A stretch of DNA of 64,000 nucleotides, from NCBI RefSeq assembly GCF_008711325.1, contig NZ_VXDB01000010.1:124001-188000 (forward strand), read 5' to 3'. Origin of the DNA: Roseibium sediminis (GTDB lineage: Bacteria > Pseudomonadota > Alphaproteobacteria > Rhizobiales > Stappiaceae). The translations under genes and the position numbers were made by a program. The notes beneath the pieces are model-generated. The model worked only from the letters and a program-made list of their open reading frames with translations, made no database searches and was not told where the DNA came from. This document shows positions 25,620-34,949 of this stretch, piece after piece. Each line of letters begins with the position of its first letter. Position 1 is the stretch's first letter.

Positions 25620-26564
25620 TCAGAGACCGAGCTTGGCCTTTACGGCAGCTACCGCGTCACCGCCGTCAACTGTGGTGACACCAGCCAGCCAGCCTTCGAA
25701 GCTGGCCGGGTTTGCCTTCAGCCAGGCGCTGGCAGCCTTGTTCGGCTCTTCGCCATCATTGAGGATCGCGCCCATGATCTCGTTTTCCATGGCAAGCGTG
25801 AACTCGAGGTTCTCAAGCAGCTTGCCGACATTGGCGCATTCGCTGGTGTATCCGGCGCGCACGTTTGTGTAGACAGTTGCACCGCCGTAGTTCGGGCCAA
25901 AGATGTCGTCACCCCCATCAAGATAGGCCATTTCGAAATTGGCATTCATCGGGTGCGGTTCCCAACCGAGGAACACGACGTCCTGCTTGCGTTTTTCGGA
26001 GCGAGCGACCTGAGCCAGCATGCCCTGCTCGGAGGACTCGACCACTTCAAAGCCCTTCAGGCCAAAGGTGTCTGCCTCGATCATGTCGATGATCAGGCGG
26101 TTGCCGTCATTGCCCGGCTCGATGCCATAGATCTTGCCATCAAGGTCATCCTTGAACTTGGCGATATCAGCAAAGCTCTTCAGGCCCTTGTCATAGGTGT
26201 ATTTCGGCACGGCGAGAGTGTATTTCGCACCTTCCAGATTGGCCCGGACGGTTTCAACAGATCCGTCTTCCCGGTAAGCGGCAATGTCGCCTTCCATGGT
26301 CGGCATCCAGTTGCCGAGGAAGACGTCAATGTCCTTGTTCTTCAGGGACGCATAGGTGACCGGAACGGAGAGGATCTTGACTTCCGTTTGATAGCCCAGC
26401 GCTTCCAGGACCGTGGTGGTTGCCGCAGTTGTTGCGGTGATGTCGGTCCAGCCAACATCGGAGAAGCGAACGGTTTTACAGCTTTCAGGCTCGGCAGCCG
26501 AGGCCGCAGTGGTCATTGCCGCGCCAAGGGCGAGCGTGCCGAAAATCTTCGAGATCGATGTCAT
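25620..26564 (-). CDS. choX: Choline-binding periplasmic protein (ChoX)
   Basis: 314-residue binding protein with an N-terminal signal peptide (FGTLALGAAMTTAASA, cleavage before AEPE). The OpuAC-type ligand domain follows: SCKTVRFSDVGWTDITATTAATTTVLEALGY and, in the second lobe, FLGWEPHPMNANFEMAYLDGGDDIFGPNYGGATVYTNVRAGY, a wording found in ChoX-type choline binders with aromatic cage residues. Start ATG 26564 is supported by GGAGGG nine bases upstream; a longer in-frame start at 26960 would overlap the divergent betI gene and is unlikely. It lies divergently to betI with a short shared control region. Confidence 0.9.
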   Translation of the reverse strand: MTSISKIFGTLALGAAMTTAASAAEPESCKTVRFSDVGWTDITATTAATTTVLEALGYQTEVKILSVPVTYASLKNKDIDVFLGNWMPTMEGDIAAYREDGSVETVRANLEGAKYTLAVPKYTYDKGLKSFADIAKFKDDLDGKIYGIEPGNDGNRLIIDMIEADTFGLKGFEVVESSEQGMLAQVARSEKRKQDVVFLGWEPHPMNANFEMAYLDGGDDIFGPNYGGATVYTNVRAGYTSECANVGKLLENLEFTLAMENEIMGAILNDGEEPNKAASAWLKANPASFEGWLAGVTTVDGGDAVAAVKAKLGL

Positions 26565-26720
26565 GGTTATGGTCCCTCCGTTTGGATGACAGCTTTGCGT
26601 AGGTTTAACAGCTGTTCTTGCAGAGACAACCGAAACCCAAGCGCCTCCCGCTTGGTCATCCCGGCCAAGTCCCCTGTTTTTCCTATTTGAAACACCACCC
26701 CGCACTTTTTGCAAGTTTTC

Positions 26721-26738
26721 ATTGATTGACCAATCAAT
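26721..26738. promoter_or_regulatory. BetI operator candidate
   Basis: ATTGATTG-AC-CAATCAAT is an 8+8 bp inverted repeat in the gap between choX and betI. Known BetI operators contain ATTGATTG-type arms. It lies 34 bp upstream of the betI start, so it can control both betIAB and choXWV. Confidence 0.65.
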
Positions 26739-26771
26739 TAAAAATACAAACAAGAAAGAAAGAGGACCGCG

Positions 26772-27398
26772 ATGCCAAAAGTTGGAATGGAAGCCGAACG
26801 GCGACGGTCGCTGATTTCCGCAACGGTCGATGCGATCCACGAATGCGGATATTGCGACATAACGATGGCCCAGATTGCCAAGCGCGCAGGTGTATCCGGC
26901 GGGCTGGTTCATCATTACTTTGGCTCGAAAGATCAACTTCTTGCCGCAACCATGCGGCATTTGCTGAAGGACCTCGGCACAGCCATCCGTGAACGACTTG
27001 CCAGGGCCGAAACCCCGCGTGAACGCATCAGCGCGATCATTGACGGGAACTTTGGCGACGGACAGTTTCAGCCGGCGGTGATCGCCGCATGGCTCGCCTT
27101 TTATGTGCAGTCTCGCACGACCCAGAGCAACGGACGTCTGCTGCAGATCTATTCCGCTCGTCTCGTTTCAAACCTCACCTTCAACCTTCGCAAGCTCATG
27201 CCCGGCAAGGATGCTGCCCGTGTGGCGGAGGGCATTGCCTCGATGATCGACGGCGTGTGGATCCGTCAGGCGCTACGCGACCAAAGGGTCAACCGCGAAG
27301 ATGCGGTGGCGCTGGTTGAAGATTATGTGGACACGCAGCTGGCTATGTACGCCTCCCGCTCTCCTGCTGACACTCCACACCCCGGAAAACTCTCATGA
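26772..27398 (+). CDS. betI: Choline-responsive TetR-family repressor (BetI)
   Basis: 208-residue TetR-family repressor. The N-terminal helix-turn-helix [33 protein letters not shown] and the C-terminal segment FVQ-type [30 protein letters not shown] are typical of BetI, which releases DNA when choline is present. Start ATG 26772 has GAGG upstream. Its stop overlaps the start of betA by four bases, so expression is coupled. It faces the choXWV genes across a short region carrying a palindromic operator candidate. Confidence 0.92.
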   Translation: MPKVGMEAERRRSLISATVDAIHECGYCDITMAQIAKRAGVSGGLVHHYFGSKDQLLAATMRHLLKDLGTAIRERLARAETPRERISAIIDGNFGDGQFQPAVIAAWLAFYVQSRTTQSNGRLLQIYSARLVSNLTFNLRKLMPGKDAARVAEGIASMIDGVWIRQALRDQRVNREDAVALVEDYVDTQLAMYASRSPADTPHPGKLS

Positions 27399-29053
27399 CC
27401 GACCAATTCGATTTCATCATCATCGGCGCCGGGTCTGCGGGCTGTGCCCTTGCCTACCGCCTGTCCGAAGACCCGCGAAACCGCGTGCTCGTACTGGAGT
27501 ATGGCGGTACGGACGCCGGGCCTTTCATCCAGATGCCCGCTGCTCTTTCCTACCCAATGAACATGTCGCTTTATGACTGGGGCTTTGAAAGCGAGCCTGA
27601 ACCGCATCTGGGCGGTCGGCGTCTAGCGACCCCGCGCGGCAAGGTAATCGGCGGATCATCCTCCATCAACGGCATGGTCTATGTGCGCGGTCACGCCTGT
27701 GACTTTGACACATGGGAGGACATGGGTGCGGCTGGCTGGGGCTATCGCCATGTGCTGCCCTATTATCAACGCATGGAAACAAGCCACGGTGGACAGGCCG
27801 GGTGGCGCGGGACGGATGGTCCCTTGCATGTCTCGCGCGGCACAAAGTGGAATCCGCTTTATGATGCCTTCCGTAAGGCTGGTGAGCAGGCAGGCTACGG
27901 CTTGAGCGACGACTATAACGGCGAACGTCAGGAAGGCTTCGCCGATATGGAAATGACCGTCCACAAGGGCCGCCGCTGGTCAGCTGCAAATGCCTATCTG
28001 AAGCCCGCCCTCAAGCGACCCAATGTCGAACTGATCAAAGGGGCTCTGGTGCGCAAGATCCTGTTTGACGACAGGCAGGCCATTGGCGTTGCCTACGAGG
28101 TTGGCGGCGAAATCAAGCACGCGCTGGCTGCACGCGAGATCATCCTGTCGGCTTCATCGATCAACTCTCCGAAGATTCTGATGCAGTCAGGCATCGGTCC
28201 CGGCACTCACCTGACCGAACATGACATTCCGGTCATCGCGGACCGAGCAGGCGTTGGCGGTAATCTTCAGGACCACCTGGAGCTCTATATCCAACAGGCG
28301 TGCACCCAGCCGATCACGCTTTACAAGCACTGGAATCTTTTCTCCAAGGCGTTGATCGGAGCCCAGTGGCTGTTCACCGGGACCGGCCTTGGCGCCTCCA
28401 ACCATTTCGAGGCCTGTGCCTTCATCCGCTCGCGGGCGGGGATCAAATATCCTGATATCCAATATCATTTCCTGCCCTTCGCCGTTCGCTATGATGGCAA
28501 GGCTGCCGCAGAAGGTCATGGCTTTCAGGCGCATGTGGGGCCGATGCGATCAAAGTCGCGCGGACATATCCGGCTCACATCCAGCGACCCGCATTCCGAG
28601 CCATCCATCCTCTTCAACTACATGTCCCATGAAGACGACTGGACAGAGTTCCGCACGGCCATTCGCCTGACGCGTGAAATCTTCGGCCAGGAGGCCTTTT
28701 CCCCCTATCGCGGCAAGGAAATCCAGCCTGGCGATCAGGTGCAGAGCGATGAGGATCTCAATGCCTTTATTCGCGATCACGCAGAAAGCGCCTACCATCC
28801 CTGCGGAACCTGCAAGATGGGCGACAAGGACGACCCGAGCGCCGTTGTGGACCCGCAATGCGGGGTCATCGGTGTTGATGGCCTTCGGGTTGCCGACAGC
28901 TCGATCTTCCCGATGATCACCAACGGCAATCTCAACGGCCCGTCGATCATGGTCGGAGAGAAAGCCGCCGACCACATTCTTGGCCGCGACCTGCTTCCGG
29001 CTTCAAATGCCGAACCCTGGATCCATCCGAACTGGCAGACCGCCCAGCGCTGA
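27395..29053 (+). CDS. betA: Choline dehydrogenase (BetA)
   Basis: 552-residue FAD-dependent glucose-methanol-choline oxidoreductase. FAD-binding [20 protein letters not shown] is at the N-terminus, with the GMC signature [20 protein letters not shown] and a second signature [27 protein letters not shown], plus the active-site region [12 protein letters not shown] and the C-terminal [13 protein letters not shown]. It oxidises choline to betaine aldehyde at the membrane. The start ATG 27395 overlaps the betI stop. Together with betB it makes the osmoprotectant glycine betaine from imported choline. Confidence 0.95.
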   Translation: MTDQFDFIIIGAGSAGCALAYRLSEDPRNRVLVLEYGGTDAGPFIQMPAALSYPMNMSLYDWGFESEPEPHLGGRRLATPRGKVIGGSSSINGMVYVRGHACDFDTWEDMGAAGWGYRHVLPYYQRMETSHGGQAGWRGTDGPLHVSRGTKWNPLYDAFRKAGEQAGYGLSDDYNGERQEGFADMEMTVHKGRRWSAANAYLKPALKRPNVELIKGALVRKILFDDRQAIGVAYEVGGEIKHALAAREIILSASSINSPKILMQSGIGPGTHLTEHDIPVIADRAGVGGNLQDHLELYIQQACTQPITLYKHWNLFSKALIGAQWLFTGTGLGASNHFEACAFIRSRAGIKYPDIQYHFLPFAVRYDGKAAAEGHGFQAHVGPMRSKSRGHIRLTSSDPHSEPSILFNYMSHEDDWTEFRTAIRLTREIFGQEAFSPYRGKEIQPGDQVQSDEDLNAFIRDHAESAYHPCGTCKMGDKDDPSAVVDPQCGVIGVDGLRVADSSIFPMITNGNLNGPSIMVGEKAADHILGRDLLPASNAEPWIHPNWQTAQR

Positions 29054-29079
29054 CCCAAACCGACATTGGAGACTTCAAT

Positions 29080-30543
29080 ATGCGTGCGCAACCTACCGCT
29101 TCCCATCATGTCGGCGGTCGCTACCTTGAAAGCGCGAATGGCAACGAGCTTTTGTCCACCTTTCCGGCGACCGGAGAGGTGATTGCCCGATTGACCACGG
29201 CTGATGACGCGCTGATCGACGAAGCCATCAAGGCTGCAAAAGCCGGACAAAAGCTCTGGGCGGCGACACCGGCCGCCGAACGCGGACGCGTTCTGCGCCG
29301 AACCGCGGAAATCCTGCGATCAAAGAACCACGAACTCTCTGTTCTGGAAACGCTGGATACCGGCAAGCCCTTGCAGGAAACCCTGATTGCCGATGCGGCC
29401 TCCGGTGCCGATTGCCTTGAATATTTCGGCGGCCTTGCCCAGACCCTGACGGGCGAGCACATCGATCTTGGCGCGTCCTTTGCCTATACCAAGCGTGAAC
29501 CGCTCGGTATCTGCGTTGGCATTGGTGCGTGGAATTACCCGATCCAGATTGCCTGCTGGAAAGCTGCCCCGGCGTTGGCCTGCGGCAATGCGATGATCTT
29601 CAAGCCGTCCGAAGTGACCCCGCTTTCCGCCCTGAAGCTGGCCGAAGCCTTCAAGGAGGCTGGTCTGCCGGATGGCGTCTTCAACGTTGTTCAGGGGTTT
29701 GGCGATGTGGGCGCCAAGCTCATTTCGCACCCGACGGTAGCAAAGGTATCCTTGACCGGTTCCGTTCCAACCGGCTCCAAGGTCGCCGCCCTTTCCGGCG
29801 AGCATCTGAAAAAGATCACGCTGGAACTGGGCGGCAAATCTCCGCTGATCATCTTTGACGACGCGGATATCGAAAATGCGGTCTCCGCCTCGATCAATGC
29901 GAATTTCTATTCCAGCGGACAGATCTGCTCCAACGGAACACGGGTCTTCGTCCACACCTCCATCAAGGAGAAATTCCTTTCCCGGCTTGCCGAACGCACC
30001 CGAACCGCAATACTCGGCGATCCTCTGGATGAGGCGACAAATATCGGTCCGCTTGTATCAAAGCCCCAACTCGACAAGGTCCTCTCCTATCTGGACATTG
30101 GCCAGAAGGAAGGTGCCCGGGTTGTTGTCGGTGGCTCTGCGGCCTCGGTGACCGACTATCCGAACGGCTATTTCGTCGAGCCGACGGTGTTTGCAGATGT
30201 AACTGACGGCATGCGCATTGCGAGCGAGGAGATCTTCGGACCGGTCATGTGCGTTCTCGATTTTGACGACGAGGCCGACGTTATCGCCCGCGCCAACAAT
30301 ACCGAGTTCGGTCTGGCTGCCGGCGTCTTCACGAAGGATATCCAGCGTGCTCATCGGGTCATCGACCAGCTGCAGGCCGGAACCTGCTGGATCAACACCT
30401 ACAATCTGACGCCTATCGAAATGCCCTTTGGCGGATACAAGAAATCCGGTATAGGGCGGGAGAACGGCCACGCCGCGATCGAGCACTACAGCCAGATCAA
30501 GAGCATCTATGTCGAGATGGCCGGTGTCGAAGCCCCGTTCTGA
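29080..30543 (+). CDS. betB: Betaine aldehyde dehydrogenase (BetB)
   Basis: 487-residue aldehyde dehydrogenase. The catalytic Cys is in [17 protein letters not shown], Glu in [12 protein letters not shown], and the cofactor stretch is [49 protein letters not shown]. The [14 protein letters not shown] and [31 protein letters not shown] wording is characteristic of BetB. Converts betaine aldehyde to glycine betaine with NAD(P). It starts 26 bp after betA. Confidence 0.95.
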   Translation: MRAQPTASHHVGGRYLESANGNELLSTFPATGEVIARLTTADDALIDEAIKAAKAGQKLWAATPAAERGRVLRRTAEILRSKNHELSVLETLDTGKPLQETLIADAASGADCLEYFGGLAQTLTGEHIDLGASFAYTKREPLGICVGIGAWNYPIQIACWKAAPALACGNAMIFKPSEVTPLSALKLAEAFKEAGLPDGVFNVVQGFGDVGAKLISHPTVAKVSLTGSVPTGSKVAALSGEHLKKITLELGGKSPLIIFDDADIENAVSASINANFYSSGQICSNGTRVFVHTSIKEKFLSRLAERTRTAILGDPLDEATNIGPLVSKPQLDKVLSYLDIGQKEGARVVVGGSAASVTDYPNGYFVEPTVFADVTDGMRIASEEIFGPVMCVLDFDDEADVIARANNTEFGLAAGVFTKDIQRAHRVIDQLQAGTCWINTYNLTPIEMPFGGYKKSGIGRENGHAAIEHYSQIKSIYVEMAGVEAPF

Positions 30544-30566
30544 GCGGGCAGAACCGATTAGGAAAC

Positions 30567-31745
30567 ATGAAACAGGTTGACGTCCTGATCCTCGGGGCCG
30601 GCGCTGCCGGCCTCATGTGCGGCATTGCAGCTGCGAAGCGCGGGCGCAAGGTCGTCATTCTGGATCATGCGGGAAAACCGGCGGAAAAAATCCGGATTTC
30701 CGGCGGCGGACGGTGCAACTTCACCAACCTGCATTGTTCCCCGGCGAACTTCCTGTCGCAAAACCCGAGATTCTGCGTATCGGCGCTCAAGCGCTATACG
30801 CAGCAGGACTTCCTGGCGCTCGTCGACAGGCACCGGATCAGCTGGCACGAGAAAACCCTTGGCCAGCTTTTTTGCGACAACAGCGCCATGGACATTATCC
30901 AGATGCTGCTTCGCGAGCTGGAAGGTGCGGGCGGCCAGTTGCTTTTGGACACACGGATCACCGATGTTTCCAAACCCGATGATCGGTTTGCGGTCGACAC
31001 GTCAAGGGGGCGCTATTGCGCGCAATCACTCGTCGTGGCAACCGGAGGACTTTCGATCCCCAAGATCGGCGCAACGGGGTTCGGGTACGATCTGGCCCGC
31101 AAGTTCGACATTCCGACTCTGGAAACACGGGCGGGTCTGGTGCCGCTCACCTTCTCGGACGCAAACCGCGAGCTTTGCAAGACGCTGGCGGGCGTGTCGG
31201 TAGACGCAGTTGTGTCCTTCGCCAAGACCAGGTTCCGCGAAGGTCTTCTCTTCACCCACCGGGGCCTTTCCGGCCCTTCGATCCTGCAAATCTCCAGTTA
31301 CTGGCAGGAAGGCAAACAGGTCACGATCAACCTGAACCCGGAAGTGGATGCCTTTGAGAAGCTTAGCCGCGAGCGAACGGCATCGCCGCGGCAGGACCTT
31401 CGCACCGCCCTTAGTCACCTCCTCCCGAAACGTCTTGCCGAAGAAGTCAGCGCGGAAGGCAGCTTTACCGGCCGCCTTGCCGACAAATCGGACAAGGTGC
31501 TGCGCAAGGTGGCTGACCGGATCAACGCCTGGCAGGTTCTTCCCGTCGGCACAGAGGGCTACCGGACGGCGGAAGTCACCCTTGGCGGCGTCGACACCAA
31601 GGCGCTCTCTTCCAAAACCATGGAATCGACCAAGGTCAGCGGCCTTTATTTCATTGGCGAAGTTGTTGATGTGACGGGCCATCTGGGAGGATTTAACTTC
31701 CAGTGGGCATGGTCTTCAGGGCATGCAGCAGGTCAATTTGCCTGA
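30567..31745 (+). CDS. HI0933-family FAD/NAD(P)-binding flavoprotein (BaiN type)
   Basis: 392-residue flavoprotein, the second HI0933-family member in the window. DVLILGAGAAGLMCGIAAAKRG at the start, KIRISGGGRCNFTNLH for FAD contacts, and near the end AEVTLGGVDTKALSSKTMESTKVSGLYFIGEVVDVTGHLGGFNFQWAWSSGHAAG, which is the BaiN-type ending. Several members reduce 3-oxo-4-enoyl or similar steroid-type intermediates; its substrate here is unknown. It begins 23 bp after betB and may be read from the same transcript. Separate regulators follow. Confidence 0.85.
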   Translation: MKQVDVLILGAGAAGLMCGIAAAKRGRKVVILDHAGKPAEKIRISGGGRCNFTNLHCSPANFLSQNPRFCVSALKRYTQQDFLALVDRHRISWHEKTLGQLFCDNSAMDIIQMLLRELEGAGGQLLLDTRITDVSKPDDRFAVDTSRGRYCAQSLVVATGGLSIPKIGATGFGYDLARKFDIPTLETRAGLVPLTFSDANRELCKTLAGVSVDAVVSFAKTRFREGLLFTHRGLSGPSILQISSYWQEGKQVTINLNPEVDAFEKLSRERTASPRQDLRTALSHLLPKRLAEEVSAEGSFTGRLADKSDKVLRKVADRINAWQVLPVGTEGYRTAEVTLGGVDTKALSSKTMESTKVSGLYFIGEVVDVTGHLGGFNFQWAWSSGHAAGQFA

Positions 31746-31831
31746 GGTCGAGGGACCGCTTTCAAAAAAGCTGGCTTCTACACTCACATATTATCGTTGA
31801 CGTCGCGGGCATTCCACCTCATATCTACCTG

Positions 31832-32293
31832 ATGCGCCTGACACAACAAACCAACTACGCGGTACGCGCGCTCATGTATTGCGCGGTCAATCCGGACAAG
31901 CCAAGCCGAGTGGCGGATATTGCCGCAAGCTTCGACATGTCCGAAACGCACCTGTTCAAGATCATGAAAGTTCTGGTCGACGCTGACCTGATCAAGACGA
32001 TCCGGGGTCGAAACGGCGGCGTCATGCTTGCCAAGCCGGCCGATACGATCACGGTTGGCGAAGTCGTGCGTGCGGCGGAAGAGAGCTTCCTTCTCGCCGA
32101 GTGCTTTGACTCAGGCCGCAAGGACTGCCCGCTGATCATGTCTTGCGGGTTCAACGGTCTTCTGCACGAAGCTCTTGAAGCGTTCATGGAAGTTCTGGAC
32201 ATGAAGTCCATCGCCGATTTGTCCGAAGACCGCTTCGGCATGCGGGAACTCCTGAAGATCGACACGCCTGCAGCTGTTGTGGCCAACGCCTGA
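31832..32293 (+). CDS. rirA: Rhizobial iron regulator RirA (Rrf2 family)
   Basis: 153-residue Rrf2-family regulator. The opening MRLTQQTNYAVRALMYCAVN and RGRNGGVMLAKPA are RirA wording. Cys91, Cys99 and Cys105 (ECFDSGRKDCPLIMSCG) match the cluster ligands of known RirA proteins, which carry a 4Fe-4S cluster and repress iron uptake genes when iron is sufficient. The C-terminal SIADLS segment is also typical. Start ATG 31832 chosen since homologous proteins begin MRLT; an in-frame start at 31703 lacks support. Two TGA-N9-TCA iron-responsive boxes lie in front of hemP at 34727. Convergent with the HlyC-like gene. Confidence 0.92.
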   Translation: MRLTQQTNYAVRALMYCAVNPDKPSRVADIAASFDMSETHLFKIMKVLVDADLIKTIRGRNGGVMLAKPADTITVGEVVRAAEESFLLAECFDSGRKDCPLIMSCGFNGLLHEALEAFMEVLDMKSIADLSEDRFGMRELLKIDTPAAVVANA

Positions 32294-32302
32294 GGACAGG
32301 GC

Positions 32303-32809
32303 TCAGCGCCCTCCCGCAGCTCTCATGTGCTCGACATTGACCCCGTAAAAGGTGGAAACGGAATCCCGTGGGCGTCCACGCCCCTCGTATCTGAGGGCAT
32401 GCACAACATCATTCGGGAACACCTTTGTCTTCAGCTCCTTGACGATCTTTTTCGCGTGACCGAAAGGCGCGATGAAATCGGTCACAAATACATGCGACCC
32501 GGATGTCCAGTCCTCCAGAGTGAGGACCTCCTTGCATCCCAGAAACTTGTCGCGCGCCGCATCTGAAAAGAACCCCCAACACACGAACGCAACTGCGCAG
32601 CCATGTTCGTTGTGGAACAGGCGGTACTGGCCCTTCAGAACCGGCGGAAGGATCAGGTCCGACAGATCCGCAACGGGAAAATGGCGATGCATCGGCGAAT
32701 GCGACATGAGGGACACAATCTGGCCGACGGTCTCGTAAATCGCGGCGTTGATTTGAGCCGACACCTGAGGCTCATGTGCTGAAGCGGCTTTTTGTGTAGC
32801 ACTCATCAT
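32303..32809 (-). CDS. HlyC-type toxin-activating lysine acyltransferase
   Basis: 168-residue acyltransferase. The HlyC family motifs are clear: SLMSHSPMHRHFPV with the catalytic His41, LKGQYRLFHNEHGCAVAFVCWGFFSDAARDKFLG, LEDWTSGSHVFVTDFIAPFG with the catalytic Asp111. Family members attach fatty acyl groups from acyl carrier protein to Lys residues of RTX toxins, turning them on. The start (ATG 32809) overlaps the stop of the RTX gene, so the two are translated together. HlyC usually stands before hlyA, whereas here it follows the RTX gene. No hlyB or hlyD genes are nearby. Confidence 0.9.
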   Translation of the reverse strand: MMSATQKAASAHEPQVSAQINAAIYETVGQIVSLMSHSPMHRHFPVADLSDLILPPVLKGQYRLFHNEHGCAVAFVCWGFFSDAARDKFLGCKEVLTLEDWTSGSHVFVTDFIAPFGHAKKIVKELKTKVFPNDVVHALRYEGRGRPRDSVSTFYGVNVEHMRAAGGR

Positions 32810-34278
32810 TTCACCGCCTTGCCGACCGGAATGCGTTCGCTACCGAACTGGATTGCCTCAATCCCCTTCAACACAGTGCGTTGGGCAACTTCTGGCTGCC
32901 CCTTGTCGTCCAGCTTGATGTCCCCTGCCTTGGTGAGTTTGAAACGGACGAGAACCGGCTCACCCTTGTCATTGGTTTCCAGGGCATATTCGCGCGCCGA
33001 GCCCGGTACATGAAGCGTATCGAAACCTGCACCGCCATCGACCTTCTCAGAGCCGGAGCGCGCGATCAGCACATCGTTGCCTTCGTCGCCCTTCAGGGAC
33101 TGGTTCTTGCCGCGCCCGGATGATTCCACGATGTCCGCCCCCTCGCCGCCCGAGGCTGCATTGTTCTTGCCGCGCCCGGAGGTGACATAATCATCCCCCT
33201 TGCCGCCTTCGGCGGTGGTGAACCATGCGTCCCCGCCAACGACGCGGTCATTTCCGTCGTCACCATAAGCTCCAGCGTGAAATACGGACGTTCCGCCCAT
33301 CACCGTATCATTGCCCGCACCGCCATGGGCACCGGAGTGGAATAGACCGAAACCGGCCTTCACGATGTCATCGCCCTCGTCACCGAAGGCCGCGCTTGCA
33401 ATGAGGCTGGATCCCCCGGCGACGATGTCATTGCCGCGCCCACCTTTTGCAATCGACAAAAGCAGACCGTTTCCGCCCTGAACGCGGTCATTGCCATCCC
33501 CACCATCCGCTATGTCGAACAGAGATGTTCCACCTACCACGGTGTCATTTCCCGCTCCGCCAAAAGCCAGATTGAAGAGTGCGGTCCCACCCTGGATGAC
33601 GTCGTTGCCGTTTCCGCCGAACATGATGTTACCAACGCCGCTTCCCCCACGGATGAGGTCGTTGCCCTCACCGCCATGAGCAAACAGAAGACCGACGCCG
33701 CCATTGATCGTGTCGTTTCCGGCCCCTCCAAAGGCGAGACTCAACAGCGAGTTCGTGTTGATCGTGTCATTACCGCTGGAGCCAATGTGAAGTCCGACGA
33801 GGGAATTGGAAATCTCACCTGCCCCGCGATTGAAGGCAAAACTGATCCAGCTTTGCAGCATCTGCATGGGATCGGGCATGAGCATGGTGGTTGTCCCGCC
33901 AGCCATCAGCCCGGCAATGCGCGTTGCCAGCGGAGGTGCCGCGGAAATGAGATTCGAGGTGCTCGATGCAATCAGGCCCATAAGCGCCTGCGGAACAGAT
34001 CCGCCTGCCATTGCATAGGCGTCTACGGATGCATGCGGAGTTCGGTATCCATTGGCCGTGCCGGCGAAGGCTTGCGCGCCGACGGCACCGAGAGGCGCCT
34101 GAGTGGATGGCAAAGGTGCGAACCGGGCAAAAGTCGAAGCCCTGGCTTGACTGCCAGCCCCCTGCGCCCACCCCAGAGCACCGCTGAATGCAGCACTTGC
34201 CGTGTTTGCTGATGAATGCACCTGAGTGTGCTCACAGGTAACTGCGCGCCTGTTTGACCACGAACCGAAATCGGACAT
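32806..34278 (-). CDS. RTX-repeat protein, putative acylated toxin-like substrate
   Basis: 490-residue protein. The first 160 residues are rich in Ala, Ser, Gly and contain hydrophobic stretches (about 98-131, ALMGLIASSTSNLISAAPPLATRIAGLMAG). Residues about 166-420 hold some twelve GGxGND-type calcium-binding units spaced 18-20 residues (at 184, 202, 221, 240, 259, 279 and so on), that is two nine-residue RTX turns with the second one degenerate and hydrophobic. The C-terminal 70 residues form a beta-rich tail like that used by type I secretion. There is no lysine in the first 277 residues. RBS AAGGGG precedes ATG 34278; a CTACGTAA motif lies 75 bp upstream. Confidence 0.85.
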   Translation of the reverse strand: MSDFGSWSNRRAVTCEHTQVHSSANTASAAFSGALGWAQGAGSQARASTFARFAPLPSTQAPLGAVGAQAFAGTANGYRTPHASVDAYAMAGGSVPQALMGLIASSTSNLISAAPPLATRIAGLMAGGTTTMLMPDPMQMLQSWISFAFNRGAGEISNSLVGLHIGSSGNDTINTNSLLSLAFGGAGNDTINGGVGLLFAHGGEGNDLIRGGSGVGNIMFGGNGNDVIQGGTALFNLAFGGAGNDTVVGGTSLFDIADGGDGNDRVQGGNGLLLSIAKGGRGNDIVAGGSSLIASAAFGDEGDDIVKAGFGLFHSGAHGGAGNDTVMGGTSVFHAGAYGDDGNDRVVGGDAWFTTAEGGKGDDYVTSGRGKNNAASGGEGADIVESSGRGKNQSLKGDEGNDVLIARSGSEKVDGGAGFDTLHVPGSAREYALETNDKGEPVLVRFKLTKAGDIKLDDKGQPEVAQRTVLKGIEAIQFGSERIPVGKAVK

Positions 34279-34352
34279 CTGAAACCCCTTAAGATCGCAG
34301 GGAGTTAATCAGACTGCAGCTTGTGGCGAAATTGTCGGGAACTACCGCCAAC

Positions 34353-34364
34353 ATTACGTAGTTG
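34353..34364 (-). promoter_or_regulatory. CTACGTAA motif upstream of the RTX gene
   Basis: On the minus strand this reads AACTACGTAAT, about 75 bp before the RTX start codon. The same core stands upstream of three genes in the type III secretion locus (53341, 54438, 55982), so it may be a shared activator site. Confidence 0.5.
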
Positions 34365-34398
34365 GGGTTGCGGGGGCATGACCTGATCAAACAAAAGA

Positions 34399-34416
34399 GC
34401 CCGCCTTTCGGCGGGC
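34399..34416 (-). terminator. Intrinsic terminator (minus strand)
   Basis: GCCCGCC / GGCGGGC stem with a four-base loop; on the minus strand it is followed by TCTTTTG. It can end transcripts arriving from the adenylate cyclase gene before they reach the RTX promoter. Confidence 0.65.
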
Positions 34417-34640
34417 CCAATTGCATTTCAAAAGTCTTCAAAATCAATTTCCGGTTTCCCGGACTTTCAAAGAACTGGAGCCTTGGCGAGATTGCCGGGC
34501 TGGCTGACCGCTGAGGGAGAGGAGAGGGCGGTTGGCTTGCGTTGGCGATCTCGCTTTTGACTTAAGCTTGCCTGTGTCAGGAACACCAGAGGACGCGATT
34601 TCCGATGCCCTGTCGATCAGGCATTGCCTTGATACAAAAA

Positions 34641-34659
34641 CTTGAGTATCAGTGTCAAG
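34641..34659 (+). promoter_or_regulatory. Iron-responsive (IRO) box 1
   Basis: CTTGA-N9-TCAAG: matches the TGA-N9-TCA motif bound by RirA, with one extra matching base pair plus a C/G on each side. It lies 68 bp upstream of hemP. Confidence 0.6.
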
Positions 34660-34663
34660 TATT

Positions 34664-34682
34664 GTTGAGCGAAAAACTCAAC
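34664..34682 (+). promoter_or_regulatory. Iron-responsive (IRO) box 2
   Basis: GTTGA-N9-TCAAC: a second TGA-N9-TCA dyad 23 bp after the first, centre to centre about two helical turns, 45 bp upstream of hemP. Tandem boxes suit tight RirA repression. Confidence 0.6.
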
Positions 34683-34726
34683 TTTAGAGACATTCCAGCA
34701 ATTTCAGTCATTACGGTGTGTGAACC

Positions 34727-34933
34727 ATGCGCTCAAATATCAGACAGGACCGGCTCACCCTTCCCGCAGCCCTTGGCCTTCGCCCCAGCAAGCCCGCTCC
34801 GGCAGCCATCCAACCCATTCAGCTGCAATCTCGCTCGCTGTTCAAGGGACAACGTGAACTGCACATCCAGCATAATGACGAGACGTATCGACTCAGCATC
34901 ACCAAACTCGGCAAACTCATCCTCACGAAATGA
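34727..34933 (+). CDS. hemP: Hemin uptake protein HemP
   Basis: 68-residue protein of the HemP/HmuP family. The C-terminal half (LFKGQRELHIQHNDETYRLSITKLGKLILTK) is the diagnostic conserved segment; the N-terminal half is Pro/Arg-rich and variable. The family is linked to heme uptake operons and, in some rhizobia, regulates the heme receptor gene. Here it stands alone: no heme receptor or HmuTUV transporter lies next to it, and the neighbouring genes are on the other strand. Two RirA-type boxes just upstream show likely iron regulation. Start ATG 34727. Confidence 0.88.
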   Translation: MRSNIRQDRLTLPAALGLRPSKPAPAAIQPIQLQSRSLFKGQRELHIQHNDETYRLSITKLGKLILTK

Positions 34934-34949
34934 GTGACAATGACGCTCC

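Noticed and set aside
23676-26564. General proline/betaine transporter (ProVWX)
   Set aside because: The binding protein wording and the adjacent betIAB genes favour choline (choXWV).
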